In this document: in pieces, positions 31,987 to 40,532 of the stretch | How the letters are laid out: every line of letters begins with the position of its first letter | Numbering within the stretch: position 1 is the first letter of the stretch | Source of the DNA: CAXTTV01 sp964247295 | Lineage (GTDB): Bacteria > Chloroflexota > Ktedonobacteria > Ktedonobacterales > Ktedonobacteraceae | Direction of reading: 5' to 3' | Assembly: GCA_964247295.1 (NCBI GenBank) | Contig: CAXTTV010000009.1 | Coordinates: forward strand, 1 to 54,176 | Length of the DNA stretch: 54,176 nucleotides | Position numbers and translations under genes: made by a program | Notes under the pieces: generated by a model | Told to the model about the DNA's origin: nothing | The model's input: the letters and a program-made list of their open reading frames with translations, nothing else | Database searches by the model: none

Positions 31987-32721
31987 GTGAGCGAGCAGGA
32001 ACTCAGTAAAGTGGCTATGGTAATCGTGGCCCATCCAGATGATGCCGAGTTTGGTTGCGCGGGAACCGTCGCGTCCTGGGTCAAAGAGGGCTGGGAGATC
32101 TACTATGTAATCTGCACCGATGCCTCAGGTGGTGGCCCCGATGACGCAACAGATCTTAGCCCGGAGGCGCGTCGCCGCACTGTTGAGGCGCGTAAGCAGG
32201 AGCAGCGAGCCGCCGGCGCAATCCTCGGTCTCAAAGATGTCTTCTTTTTGGATCGCCCGGATGGGATGCTTCAACCCGATATGTCCTTGCGTAAAGATCT
32301 GGTGCGGCTGCTGCGGACGTACAAGCCCAGTCGAGTCATCTGCCCCTCGCCGGAGCGGAGCTGGGTTCCCAGCATGTCGGTTGGCCGGTATCACCCGGAC
32401 CATCTCGCCGCTGGAGTCGCGGCCCTGGCAGCCATCTATCCCATGTCCCAGAACCCCTGGGACTTTCCCGAATTGATGACCGAAGAAGGTCTGAAGCCAC
32501 ATAATATTCGTGAGGTCTACATCATGAGCGCTCCCGTCTCCAACTTTGGCGTAGACATTAGTGAGACCTTTGACACCAAGATCAAAGCGCTACACGCCCA
32601 CGAAAGCCAAATCACCGGGAACGCCGAAGAATTTGAGAAAAGGCTGCGTGGCTGGGCCGCCGAGACCGGCAGCAAATACAACCTGCCCATGGCCGAAGAA
32701 TTTCACCGCGTCGAAAAATAA
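31987..32721 (+). CDS. PIG-L/LmbE family deacetylase
   Basis: A 244-residue protein of the zinc-dependent N-acetylglucosaminyl deacetylase superfamily. The zinc motif AHPDDAEFG opens the domain, with a second ligand in RYHPDHLA; CTDASGGGPD follows the first strand. Relatives deacetylate GlcNAc conjugates such as those in mycothiol, bacillithiol or antibiotics. The start is GTG at 31987, with GGAG upstream. It is 60 bases after dgoD on the same strand and may be the third gene of the lactonase operon, though its link to sugar-acid use is unclear. A terminator follows. Confidence 0.9.
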   Translation: MSEQELSKVAMVIVAHPDDAEFGCAGTVASWVKEGWEIYYVICTDASGGGPDDATDLSPEARRRTVEARKQEQRAAGAILGLKDVFFLDRPDGMLQPDMSLRKDLVRLLRTYKPSRVICPSPERSWVPSMSVGRYHPDHLAAGVAALAAIYPMSQNPWDFPELMTEEGLKPHNIREVYIMSAPVSNFGVDISETFDTKIKALHAHESQITGNAEEFEKRLRGWAAETGSKYNLPMAEEFHRVEK

Positions 32722-32727
32722 AATAAT

Positions 32728-32764
32728 AAGAGCCAGGAACCAGACGTTGATCCCTGGCTCTTTT
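32728..32764. terminator. Bidirectional intrinsic terminator
   Basis: The arms aagagccagg (32728-32737) and cctggctctt (32753-32762) pair perfectly and are followed by TTTT, and preceded by an A-rich stretch; outer AATAAG/CTTATT bases extend it with a gap. It separates the convergent LmbE and TPR genes. Confidence 0.9.
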
Positions 32765-32765
32765 C

Positions 32766-34799
32766 TTATTTAATTAAATGCTGAGCCTTTTCAATAAGTT
32801 CATGGGCTTCTGGTTCCAGAATCTCATTTTTTTCTGCCGCTCGCAGGTAATTTCTCGCGACTCGAGTGTTGCCAAGTCGGTAAGAGGCCATGGCAGCAAG
32901 CGCAGCCGGTAGAGCCATCTCATCAAACTGTCGCGCGCGTTTTTCAGCAATCACAAGAGCTTTTTTGTATTGTCCAAGCTCCAGGAGGGCTCTGGCTAGC
33001 AGGAGATCACTATCATAATCGTGTGTCTGAAGTTTTTGGAGCGTCGCGATAGCGTTCTTGAACTGCTTCAGCCTGATCTGGATCTCAGCGATCTGACCAA
33101 TAGTATCATGTGAAGTGTAGCCCAGGGCCTCGGCTCGAAGCAGGTATGATAGAGTCTGTTCTAAACGTTCATAATGTAGATAATACTGTCCGAGTTGGAA
33201 GGTATATTCGGGTAGTAGGTCGGGATCGATCGAGTTCGTTTCAAATGCCTGGATTTCGGGCTCGACCTCACCGAGTGGAGCTTTGTTGCGTAGTCTATTG
33301 ATAAGTCTTTTGAGGCGAGCTTCATTTGAGCCATTCGACTGAAACAACCGAGTAAAAAGAGCTTCGAGCCGCTCTTGAATGTGAGCTACCTGTGATTCCT
33401 CCTCCGCTTCACTGGCCTCCATCTCTACCTTTGTGTAAAGCTCGACCAAATCGTTCAATGTTTCTTCACTATTTCGCTGATCGTGAGCCAGTTTACGCTC
33501 AATGAAGGCAATGAGAGTTTCTGTTCTAATAGCCGCGTGTGAAGGAAGACTACAGAGTTGGAAGATAGTATCATAGATTTCGCTATTGGCGGGCTCACGT
33601 CGAGTACGTTCCATCCCGAGATAGATCAAAGGAATGAGCCGCTGCTGGTAGGCGATAGTAGAAGCTGTAGATTTCACCAGGTCCGTTGATAGCTGTTGAT
33701 TGACAAGAGGCTTAATGGATTCGCAGATCTGGCGGGCCTCCACCCAGCGCTGGTCCAGTTCGGCATCCGAGAGATCACGGAGAGAAGAGCTATAATCAAA
33801 TAAGGCATAGAGCTTGCTTTCTCCATCTTCTTCCACTATAACGGCTCTGGAACGGAACCAGTATCTGTGGAGGACCGGGAGGGTCAGCAGACTGATATCC
33901 GCAATCTTTTCCTGTTCCCATAGCAACGTTTGAGCATCGATATGCAGTGACCAGTAAAGCTCAAAGCCTTGTTGACCTTCAGAGAGACCTTCGTACCAGG
34001 GTTTATAGAGAATATAAAGATCGTAATCACCTGGTTGTGCGCCCACGCTCCACTCGTTATAACGCCTGACCCACTCTTGCTGTGAGAGATTTTGTTGGAG
34101 TGGGCTGTCTGTAGCCAAAAGATTGAAAGCCGCTTCATACATCTGGTCGGTGAAGGCATCAAAAAATTTGCCAAAGGTACTTGCCGCGCCCTCCTCCTCT
34201 GGAAGCATCGCGTGTCTCATCTCTACAATTTCCTCAGCATCCAGCCAGGGCTTGATGGCCTCCCCCATTTGATCCAGTAGCATATCCCAATCCACTCCAA
34301 AAGTATCAGACATAGAAGCAGTCAGAGGGTCTTCATCTTCTTCGCTGATCTCAGAGAGATCAGGGATTTCGTCAAGCTCTTCCTCAGTTGATGGGCGATC
34401 AATAGGAGAGAGAGCCCTGACAGAGATTTTTGGTGGCGCTTGTGGGGCCGACCAATCTGGCTCAATGTTGGCAGATGCCAGACGCAGCAACGAGCGTTTC
34501 GCCTCTTTGCGCACCTCTTTGTGCCTGGCGAGCGCGTGCAGTGCTGTAAGAAGATCCGCCGCCTGGATCTCTTGCGCATTACTCAAAGACTTTGTAAAGG
34601 CCATCTGAACGGCTCTTGAGAGTTCCTCGATTGGTGTAAGGGCCGTTTCCGCTTCCTCAGGAGACTGGGCGGCAAAAAGATTCGTTACTATTGATTGATA
34701 CCCATGAAGAAGTTGCTGGATCTGCTGTTGATCCTCTGATGTGAGGACAGAGGTCTTCGCTTTTTTTGATGGCGAGTGTTTCTTTTTTTTCGGAATCAT
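32766..34799 (-). CDS. Hypothetical protein with C-terminal TPR repeats
   Basis: A 677-residue soluble protein of unknown function. It opens with a lysine-rich tail (IPKKKKHSPSKKAKTS), then a helical region, an acidic linker near residue 145 (EEDEDP), a middle domain rich in Trp and aromatic residues, and about 120 C-terminal residues of tetratricopeptide-like helices (YYLHYERLEQTLSYLLRAEALGYTSHDTI, then LLLARALLELGQYKKALVIAEKRAR). No enzyme motif or signal peptide is visible. The ATG at 34799 is chosen; an in-frame TTG at 34850 lacks a ribosome site. It is divergent from the SNF2 helicase gene across about 250 bases. Confidence 0.72.
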   Translation of the reverse strand: MIPKKKKHSPSKKAKTSVLTSEDQQQIQQLLHGYQSIVTNLFAAQSPEEAETALTPIEELSRAVQMAFTKSLSNAQEIQAADLLTALHALARHKEVRKEAKRSLLRLASANIEPDWSAPQAPPKISVRALSPIDRPSTEEELDEIPDLSEISEEDEDPLTASMSDTFGVDWDMLLDQMGEAIKPWLDAEEIVEMRHAMLPEEEGAASTFGKFFDAFTDQMYEAAFNLLATDSPLQQNLSQQEWVRRYNEWSVGAQPGDYDLYILYKPWYEGLSEGQQGFELYWSLHIDAQTLLWEQEKIADISLLTLPVLHRYWFRSRAVIVEEDGESKLYALFDYSSSLRDLSDAELDQRWVEARQICESIKPLVNQQLSTDLVKSTASTIAYQQRLIPLIYLGMERTRREPANSEIYDTIFQLCSLPSHAAIRTETLIAFIERKLAHDQRNSEETLNDLVELYTKVEMEASEAEEESQVAHIQERLEALFTRLFQSNGSNEARLKRLINRLRNKAPLGEVEPEIQAFETNSIDPDLLPEYTFQLGQYYLHYERLEQTLSYLLRAEALGYTSHDTIGQIAEIQIRLKQFKNAIATLQKLQTHDYDSDLLLARALLELGQYKKALVIAEKRARQFDEMALPAALAAMASYRLGNTRVARNYLRAAEKNEILEPEAHELIEKAQHLIK

Positions 34800-35052
34800 C
34801 TTGATTCTACTTTCCCTATTTGTCTTTTGTTTAGCGCTATACCATATCAATAGTGCATTTTTGGTGTAGTTTCTGGTGACGTGAAAACAGTTCTATAATA
34901 TACTATGCATTCAGAAGTAGCGAGTGTTTCTTTTTTCTTCCATAATAGGGATTTCATTGTTCACGTTTTACAGGCTTGCCTTGTAGGAAAGCCCATTGAT
35001 GTGGGTTATGAGATAGGTTCTCCGGGCGCAGCCGCAGAAAGGGTCAGTAGCT

Positions 35053-38000
35053 TTGATTGTTTTGCATGCCATCTGGGATCATCTAGTAACCCATCAGCTT
35101 CATATCTGGGGTGAGACGACGCAGAGTCAGCCAGCGGCAAAGCGTATGGCGCGTTCAGCCTTCCATCTACCCCTCCATCCTTTTGTTGCGCGATTATCCC
35201 AGGAAGCGTCGCCAGACCTGGAGCACCTCTTTCCGCATTTTGAGTCCCAGCCCTCGGAATCGTTGGTGCTGCGATTGCCTGCGAGCAGTAGAGCGCCTCT
35301 GTCCTCACCGGAGATGCGATTGGGGGACGACTATCTTCCTCAACCATTTCAATCATTTCAAAGCTGGAAGTTGATCTCATACCGCATTCCGGTTGACGAG
35401 ACATTGGAAACTCTGCTGGATCTCCCTGTGGAGTCGTCTGGTGAGATCGCCTTCGGCCAGGATCTGCGTTACTGGATGGAGGCGGCTCGCTATGGTCTGG
35501 AACTCCTGGCTCAGCAATTATATCTGCCCATAGTGACCGAGCATCCCCGCGCGTACTTTAAATTTCATGCTGGCTGGCAAGCGATCCCCCAGAAAGAGCG
35601 ATTGCGGGCTCTGGCTGGTTTGATGCCACCGGTTTGCTGGTCGTATCTGCAAGCAAATGAACTGAATGGGCAGGTACCAGAAACGATCCTTCAAGATTTT
35701 CTTGATAGCAGCCTGGACGGCTTTATTCGCAAGGCCAGCCGAAATGTGACGCTTCCAACTCTCAAGTCCAAACGGAAGGAACTTCCTATAGTCGAACAAT
35801 GGTTCACCGCCCTGATCCATGATCCCGTTCATTTTGCGGGTAGTGAGCAGGCTTTAAGAGATTTCGCTCGCGATCTCCATGGCTGGCAGCATAGCCTGGA
35901 TCTGACAGAACAGCATGCCCCCTTCCGAACCTGTTTCCGTCTGGAGCCGCCAGAGCAGCCCAAGCAGGAGGAAGAGCAAGATGCGTCATTGGAGAAAGCG
36001 TCGCCTGATTGGCATTTACGCTTCTTTTTGCAGGCATTGGATGATCGTAGTCTGCTAGTACCGGCGCACGAGGTCTGGCGTGAGCGCTCGCATACCTTGA
36101 ACTTTCTCAACCACGCCTTTGAGAATCCTCAGGAGCGGTTGTTAAGTGATTTGGGGAAGGCGGCCAGGATCTATCCCCAACTCACCGAGAGCCTGCGGGG
36201 CTCCCGACCGGAGATCCTCACCCTCTCGTCTGAAGACGCATATTGCTTTCTGCGAGAGACCGCCCCTTTATTAGAGCAGAGCGGCTTTGGCATTCAAGTT
36301 CCCCCCTGGTGGCAGAAAGTGCGTCCAAAGCTGCGTTTACAGCTTCGCGCGCCGCAAGCATCTGTCGGAACCTCCGTCATGGGAATGAATACCCTGGTAG
36401 ATTATGATTGGAGCGTCTCGGTTGGTGAGCAACAGATCGAGGCGGAGGAATTTGAGCGCCTGGTCGAGTTAAAGCAGCCGTTGGTCAAGGTGCGCGGCCA
36501 GTGGGTTGAGATTCGACCGGAAGAGGCCGAGGCCGCGATCGCCTTTTTTAAGAAGCGAGGCGGCCACGGGAAGCTGCCCCTCAAGGAGGCTTTGCAGATG
36601 AGCCTGGGAGAGCCCCCGGAAGCGCAGTTGCCGATCGAAGAGGTTACCACCAGCGGCTGGATCGAAGAGATCTTCAGTAAGCTTCAGCAGAAAAATATCC
36701 TGGAGAGTATCCCTCAGCCAGATAGCTTTCAGGGGCGGTTGCGCCCCTATCAACTCAAAGGCTTCTCCTGGCTACACTTTCTGAAAAGGTACGGCTTTGG
36801 GGCCTGTCTGGCCGACGATATGGGCCTCGGCAAAACCGCTCAATTGATTGCCCTGTTGTTACAAGATCAAGAGGCTGGGGGAGCGACCGGGCCGGTTCTG
36901 CTTGTCTGTCCCATGTCGATTGTCGGGAACTGGCAGCGAGAGCTGGAGCGCTTCGCGCCCTCGCTCTCCATTCTCGTCCATCATGGCGCGGATCGTCTGA
37001 CGCCCACAGAGCTCAAAGGGCAGGTGCAGGAGTATGCCCTGGTGGTTACTACCTACGCGCTGTTAGCGCGGGATCAAGAGGCGCTTGCTGAGATTGAGTG
37101 GCATGGGATTGTGTTGGATGAGGCTCAGAACATCAAAAATAGCAGCACCAGGCAGGCTCAAGCCGCGCGCGCATTGCAGGGGCAGTACAAGATTGCCCTG
37201 ACCGGGACCCCGGTAGAGAACCGTCTAAGTGAGCTCTGGTCGATCCTTGAATTTCTCAATCCAGGCTATCTAGGCTCACAGAAAAGTTTTCAGCAGCAGT
37301 TTGTCGTCCCGATCGAGCGCAACCATGATAAAAAGCGATCTGAGCAACTAAAAAATCTGGTGCAACCGTTTATTCTGCGTCGTCTGAAAACCGATAAAAC
37401 CATCATTCAAGATCTACCAGAAAAGATGGAGATGCCCGTCTACTGCAATCTCACGGCTGAGCAGGCCTCGCTGTATCAGGCGGTAGTCAAAGAGATGTTA
37501 GAGAAGATTCAATCGGCGGAGGGGATTGAGCGCAAGGGGCTGGTGCTTTCAACGATAGCCCGGCTCAAGCAGGTCTGCAACCATCCCGCGCAGTTTATGG
37601 GAGATAACAGCGTGCTATCGGGGCGTTCCGGCAAACTGAACCGTCTGGAAGAGATGTTGGAAGAGGTGTTAGAGGAGGGCGATAAAACCCTGATCTTCAC
37701 GCAGTTCGCCGAGATGGGGAAGTTGTTGCGTCCCTATCTCGTGGAGCGTTTTGGGCGCGAGGTCCTTTTTCTGCATGGCGAAACACCTAGAGTTCAGCGA
37801 GACGCCATGGTGCAGAGATTTCAACAGGAGGCCGATGCCGCGCCGATCTTCCTGCTCTCGCTGAAAGCCGGGGGAGTTGGCCTGAACCTCACAGCCGCCA
37901 GCCATGTATTCCACTTTGATCGCTGGTGGAATCCTGCCGTTGAGAATCAGGCCACGGATCGAGCCTTTCGGATCGGGCAGCGGCGCAACGTCCAGGTGCA

Positions 38001-38169
38001 TAAGTTTGTGTGTACCGGGACATTAGAGGAGCGGATCGAGCAGATGATTACTCAAAAGCAAGAGCTGGCCGCCACTATTATCGGAGCCGGTGAGGGCTGG
38101 TTAACCGAGCTTTCGACTGAGCAACTAAAGGATCTTTTCACCCTTAGTCGAGATGCAGTAGGAGCCTGA
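35053..38169 (+). CDS. SNF2-family DNA-dependent ATPase/helicase
   Basis: A 1038-residue protein. The N-terminal 540 residues are a bacterial SNF2-associated region (SNF2_assoc/DUF3670 type, including the VGEQQIEAEEFERLV and LVKVRGQWVEI stretch). The motor domains show Walker A ADDMGLGKT at 587-595, motif II DEAQ at 689-692 in place of DEAH, LTGTPVENRLSELW, and the C-terminal helicase motifs FHFDRWWNPAVENQATDRAFRIGQ. It should move on double-stranded DNA rather than unwind it. The TTG at 35053 with GAAAGGG upstream starts it, and the peptide IVLHAIWDHL fits other bacterial members. The next gene encodes a SWIM zinc finger protein. Confidence 0.93.
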   Translation: MIVLHAIWDHLVTHQLHIWGETTQSQPAAKRMARSAFHLPLHPFVARLSQEASPDLEHLFPHFESQPSESLVLRLPASSRAPLSSPEMRLGDDYLPQPFQSFQSWKLISYRIPVDETLETLLDLPVESSGEIAFGQDLRYWMEAARYGLELLAQQLYLPIVTEHPRAYFKFHAGWQAIPQKERLRALAGLMPPVCWSYLQANELNGQVPETILQDFLDSSLDGFIRKASRNVTLPTLKSKRKELPIVEQWFTALIHDPVHFAGSEQALRDFARDLHGWQHSLDLTEQHAPFRTCFRLEPPEQPKQEEEQDASLEKASPDWHLRFFLQALDDRSLLVPAHEVWRERSHTLNFLNHAFENPQERLLSDLGKAARIYPQLTESLRGSRPEILTLSSEDAYCFLRETAPLLEQSGFGIQVPPWWQKVRPKLRLQLRAPQASVGTSVMGMNTLVDYDWSVSVGEQQIEAEEFERLVELKQPLVKVRGQWVEIRPEEAEAAIAFFKKRGGHGKLPLKEALQMSLGEPPEAQLPIEEVTTSGWIEEIFSKLQQKNILESIPQPDSFQGRLRPYQLKGFSWLHFLKRYGFGACLADDMGLGKTAQLIALLLQDQEAGGATGPVLLVCPMSIVGNWQRELERFAPSLSILVHHGADRLTPTELKGQVQEYALVVTTYALLARDQEALAEIEWHGIVLDEAQNIKNSSTRQAQAARALQGQYKIALTGTPVENRLSELWSILEFLNPGYLGSQKSFQQQFVVPIERNHDKKRSEQLKNLVQPFILRRLKTDKTIIQDLPEKMEMPVYCNLTAEQASLYQAVVKEMLEKIQSAEGIERKGLVLSTIARLKQVCNHPAQFMGDNSVLSGRSGKLNRLEEMLEEVLEEGDKTLIFTQFAEMGKLLRPYLVERFGREVLFLHGETPRVQRDAMVQRFQQEADAAPIFLLSLKAGGVGLNLTAASHVFHFDRWWNPAVENQATDRAFRIGQRRNVQVHKFVCTGTLEERIEQMITQKQELAATIIGAGEGWLTELSTEQLKDLFTLSRDAVGA

Positions 38170-38170
38170 T

Positions 38171-39058
38171 ATGGGATATGACTGGCGCAATGAGTTAGAC
38201 GACTACTATACAAGTGGGCCGCTTCCCGCGAAAAACGGGATCAAAGCGCGGAATGCGCGAGGCGAGATCTCTACAACCTGGTGGGGGAAACGCTGGCTAG
38301 AGACCCTGAACGGTTTCGGTCTAGGCAGTCGACTGGAACGTGGGCGAGCCTATGCCCGGCGTGGGCAGGTTACCTCTCTAAAAGTGAACGTCGGGAGTGT
38401 TAGCGCACGTGTACAGGGGTCAGAGGTGACGCCATATCGCGTCACCATTCAATTGGAACCTTTCACCGCTCTCCAGTGGGAAGAGATCTTTGATATCTTA
38501 AGTGAGCAGGCCCTCTTCTCGGCTCAGTTGCTGGCCGGCGAGATGCCAGGAGAGATCGAGAACCTTCTGGAAGAGCAGGGGCTCCCACTTTTTCCCCTGA
38601 CCTATCGCGAACTGGCAACCGATTGTAGCTGCCCCGATCCCGTCAATCCCTGCAAGCACATTGCCTCCGTAGATTATCTTATCGCCGAGCAGTTGGATAG
38701 TGATCCTTTTCTCCTGTTTCTTTTACGGGGTCGGGATCGGGAAGAGATCGTCAGAGTATTGAGGGAGAGGCGCGCGAACGAGCTCGAACCGGGCACGTCC
38801 GTCGAGAACGCAATCTCTGAACAGCCGTTGAAGCTAGAAGAGCATATCGCGGATTTCTGGCAGGCAGGTACGGGCTTAAACGATTTTGTCACGCGACCAG
38901 AGCCGCCAGAGATAGATCTAGCCGTGCTCAAGCGTCTGGGAGATGCCCCCTTTACTATTGAGAAACAGAACTTGAATGAGTGGCTGGCGCGCATCTATAA
39001 GCAGGTGGATCGGCAAGTAGCCAGCAGGCTTGTCAACGAGCAGGATCATGAAGTATAG
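38171..39058 (+). CDS. SWIM zinc finger protein, partner of SNF2 helicase
   Basis: A 295-residue protein starting one base after the helicase stop, so the pair is translationally coupled. The SWIM finger is seen as C152xC154...C161xH163. The N-terminal part (WWGKRWLETLNGFGLGSRLERGRAYARRG) is typical of bacterial SWIM proteins next to SNF2 ATPases. The finger is predicted to bind DNA or protein. The C-terminal 100 residues are charged and poorly conserved. Such pairs are common in bacteria, but their role is not established. Confidence 0.92.
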   Translation: MGYDWRNELDDYYTSGPLPAKNGIKARNARGEISTTWWGKRWLETLNGFGLGSRLERGRAYARRGQVTSLKVNVGSVSARVQGSEVTPYRVTIQLEPFTALQWEEIFDILSEQALFSAQLLAGEMPGEIENLLEEQGLPLFPLTYRELATDCSCPDPVNPCKHIASVDYLIAEQLDSDPFLLFLLRGRDREEIVRVLRERRANELEPGTSVENAISEQPLKLEEHIADFWQAGTGLNDFVTRPEPPEIDLAVLKRLGDAPFTIEKQNLNEWLARIYKQVDRQVASRLVNEQDHEV

Positions 39059-39190
39059 GCCTTTCGTTTAATTATGTGGCATGAGTCATTACAATTGCGT
39101 AGTGAAGATAGGCAAAGATCATAAAAAGCCTCTATACTCACAAAATATTTTCATTAAAAGTCATTGTCGGAAAGGAGTGCTCGGCTATTT

Positions 39191-40471
39191 ATGGCTAAAG
39201 TGACGCTGAAGACTCTACAATCCTCATTAGAAGATGTGCGGCAACATCTGCCTATAAGGCGGATTCTCCGGAATGGGTTCGGAGTATTATTAAGCCTTCA
39301 ATTCCTGACTATTCTGGCTATCGAAGTTGCTGACAAGCTGCGCCGACGCAAATTCACACAAACCCAATTTCCTCATCATCTGGATATGGAAGAGATCCCG
39401 GTGGGAGAGAATTGCCTGAAACTCTATGATTATGGTGAAAATCTCTATAATGATATGTTTGAGGCCATCGAGAAGGCGCAAAAATCTATCTACATAGAGT
39501 CCTACATCTGGAAAGATGATGAGGTTGGGAGGAAATTCCGCAATCTGCTGGCGAAGCGGGGCAGCGAAGGGATCGAGGTCTACGTGATCTTTGACGGCTT
39601 TGGCAATCTGGTCGTGCCGCGAGCCTTTAAGCAGTTTCCTAAGCAGATCCACACCCTAGAGTTTCAACCGATCCGGAGGCCCTGGCACGTCGCTGATCCC
39701 CGCCGCTACTCATTAGATCATCGCAAGCTCCTGATCGTCGATGGAGAGATCGGCTTTATTGGTGGGTACAATATTGGTAGTGCCTACGCCACCAAATGGA
39801 GAGACACGCATCTCAGGATCAATGGGCCAGCGACCGCTCAGCTTGCTCACAGCTTTATTGAATTCTGGAATAGCTCCTCCCGTAAAAAAAACTGGATTAA
39901 ACAGCGTTTCCCGCGCAATTTTGACGCCCTCATGGGTATACGTGGCAACGACGCGCTCCGGCTGGTCTTCCCAATTCGCGATATGTATTTGAACGCCATC
40001 AATCAGGCAGAGAAACGCATTCTGCTCACAAACGCCTACTTTGTGCCTGACCGGTCTATTATTGAGGCTTTAAAGGCAGCGGCTCAGAGAGGTGTTGAGG
40101 TTTGTATTCTGGTGCCAGGGGTTTCCAATCATATTGTCGTGGACTGGTTGACGCGTGGCTACTTCGAGGAGTTACTTCTTGCGGGCGTCAAAATTCTTCG
40201 TTATCGCCATGCCATGCTCCATGCCAAAACCTGCACCATTGATGATGCCTGGACCACCATTGGTACCGCTAATATCGATCGTCTTAGCTCCTTAGGAAAC
40301 TATGAGATCAATCTAGAGATCTATAGTAAAGAACTGGCCCAAAAGATGAGTGACATCTTTGAATGTGACATCAAAGATGTTGATGATCTCAAACTAAAGG
40401 ACTGGCTGAAGCGGCCCTGGTATCAACGCTTCAGCGAATGGATACTCGCACCGCTCCGTTACACGCTCTAA
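39191..40471 (+). CDS. Phospholipase D-like protein (cardiolipin synthase type)
   Basis: A 426-residue protein with two HKD motifs. The first is H-R-K in YSLDHRKLLIVDGEIGFIGG, the second H-A-K in MLHAKTCTIDDAWTTIGTANID, each with the expected Lys and Asp spacing. A hydrophobic segment near residues 30-47 (FGVLLSLQFLTILAIEVA) could anchor it to the membrane. Cardiolipin synthases join two phosphatidylglycerol molecules; other PLD-fold proteins cut lipids or DNA. The ATG at 39191 lies 13 bases after AAAGGAG, slightly far; a TTG at 39164 is the alternative. A terminator follows. Confidence 0.87.
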   Translation: MAKVTLKTLQSSLEDVRQHLPIRRILRNGFGVLLSLQFLTILAIEVADKLRRRKFTQTQFPHHLDMEEIPVGENCLKLYDYGENLYNDMFEAIEKAQKSIYIESYIWKDDEVGRKFRNLLAKRGSEGIEVYVIFDGFGNLVVPRAFKQFPKQIHTLEFQPIRRPWHVADPRRYSLDHRKLLIVDGEIGFIGGYNIGSAYATKWRDTHLRINGPATAQLAHSFIEFWNSSSRKKNWIKQRFPRNFDALMGIRGNDALRLVFPIRDMYLNAINQAEKRILLTNAYFVPDRSIIEALKAAAQRGVEVCILVPGVSNHIVVDWLTRGYFEELLLAGVKILRYRHAMLHAKTCTIDDAWTTIGTANIDRLSSLGNYEINLEIYSKELAQKMSDIFECDIKDVDDLKLKDWLKRPWYQRFSEWILAPLRYTL

Positions 40472-40485
40472 CTCGGATCAAAAAG

Positions 40486-40525
40486 AAAGGGCGGGACTAG
40501 AAATGTTTCCAATCTCGCCCTTTTT
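40486..40525. terminator. Intrinsic terminator
   Basis: Arms aaagggcg (40486-40493) and cgcccttt (40516-40523) with TTTTT at 40521-40525, between convergent PLD and htpG genes. Confidence 0.8.
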
Positions 40526-40532
40526 GCTGGTG

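Noticed and set aside
34905..35114. 69-codon plus-strand frame between the TPR and SNF2 genes
   Set aside because: It overlaps the start of the SNF2 gene in another frame and has no ribosome site or recognisable domain.
35053..40471. SNF2-SWIM-PLD as a named defence system
   Set aside because: The PLD protein fits a membrane cardiolipin synthase and has its own leader of about 130 bases; no nuclease, methyltransferase or known defence partner is present. Kept only as a weak hypothesis for the SNF2-SWIM pair.
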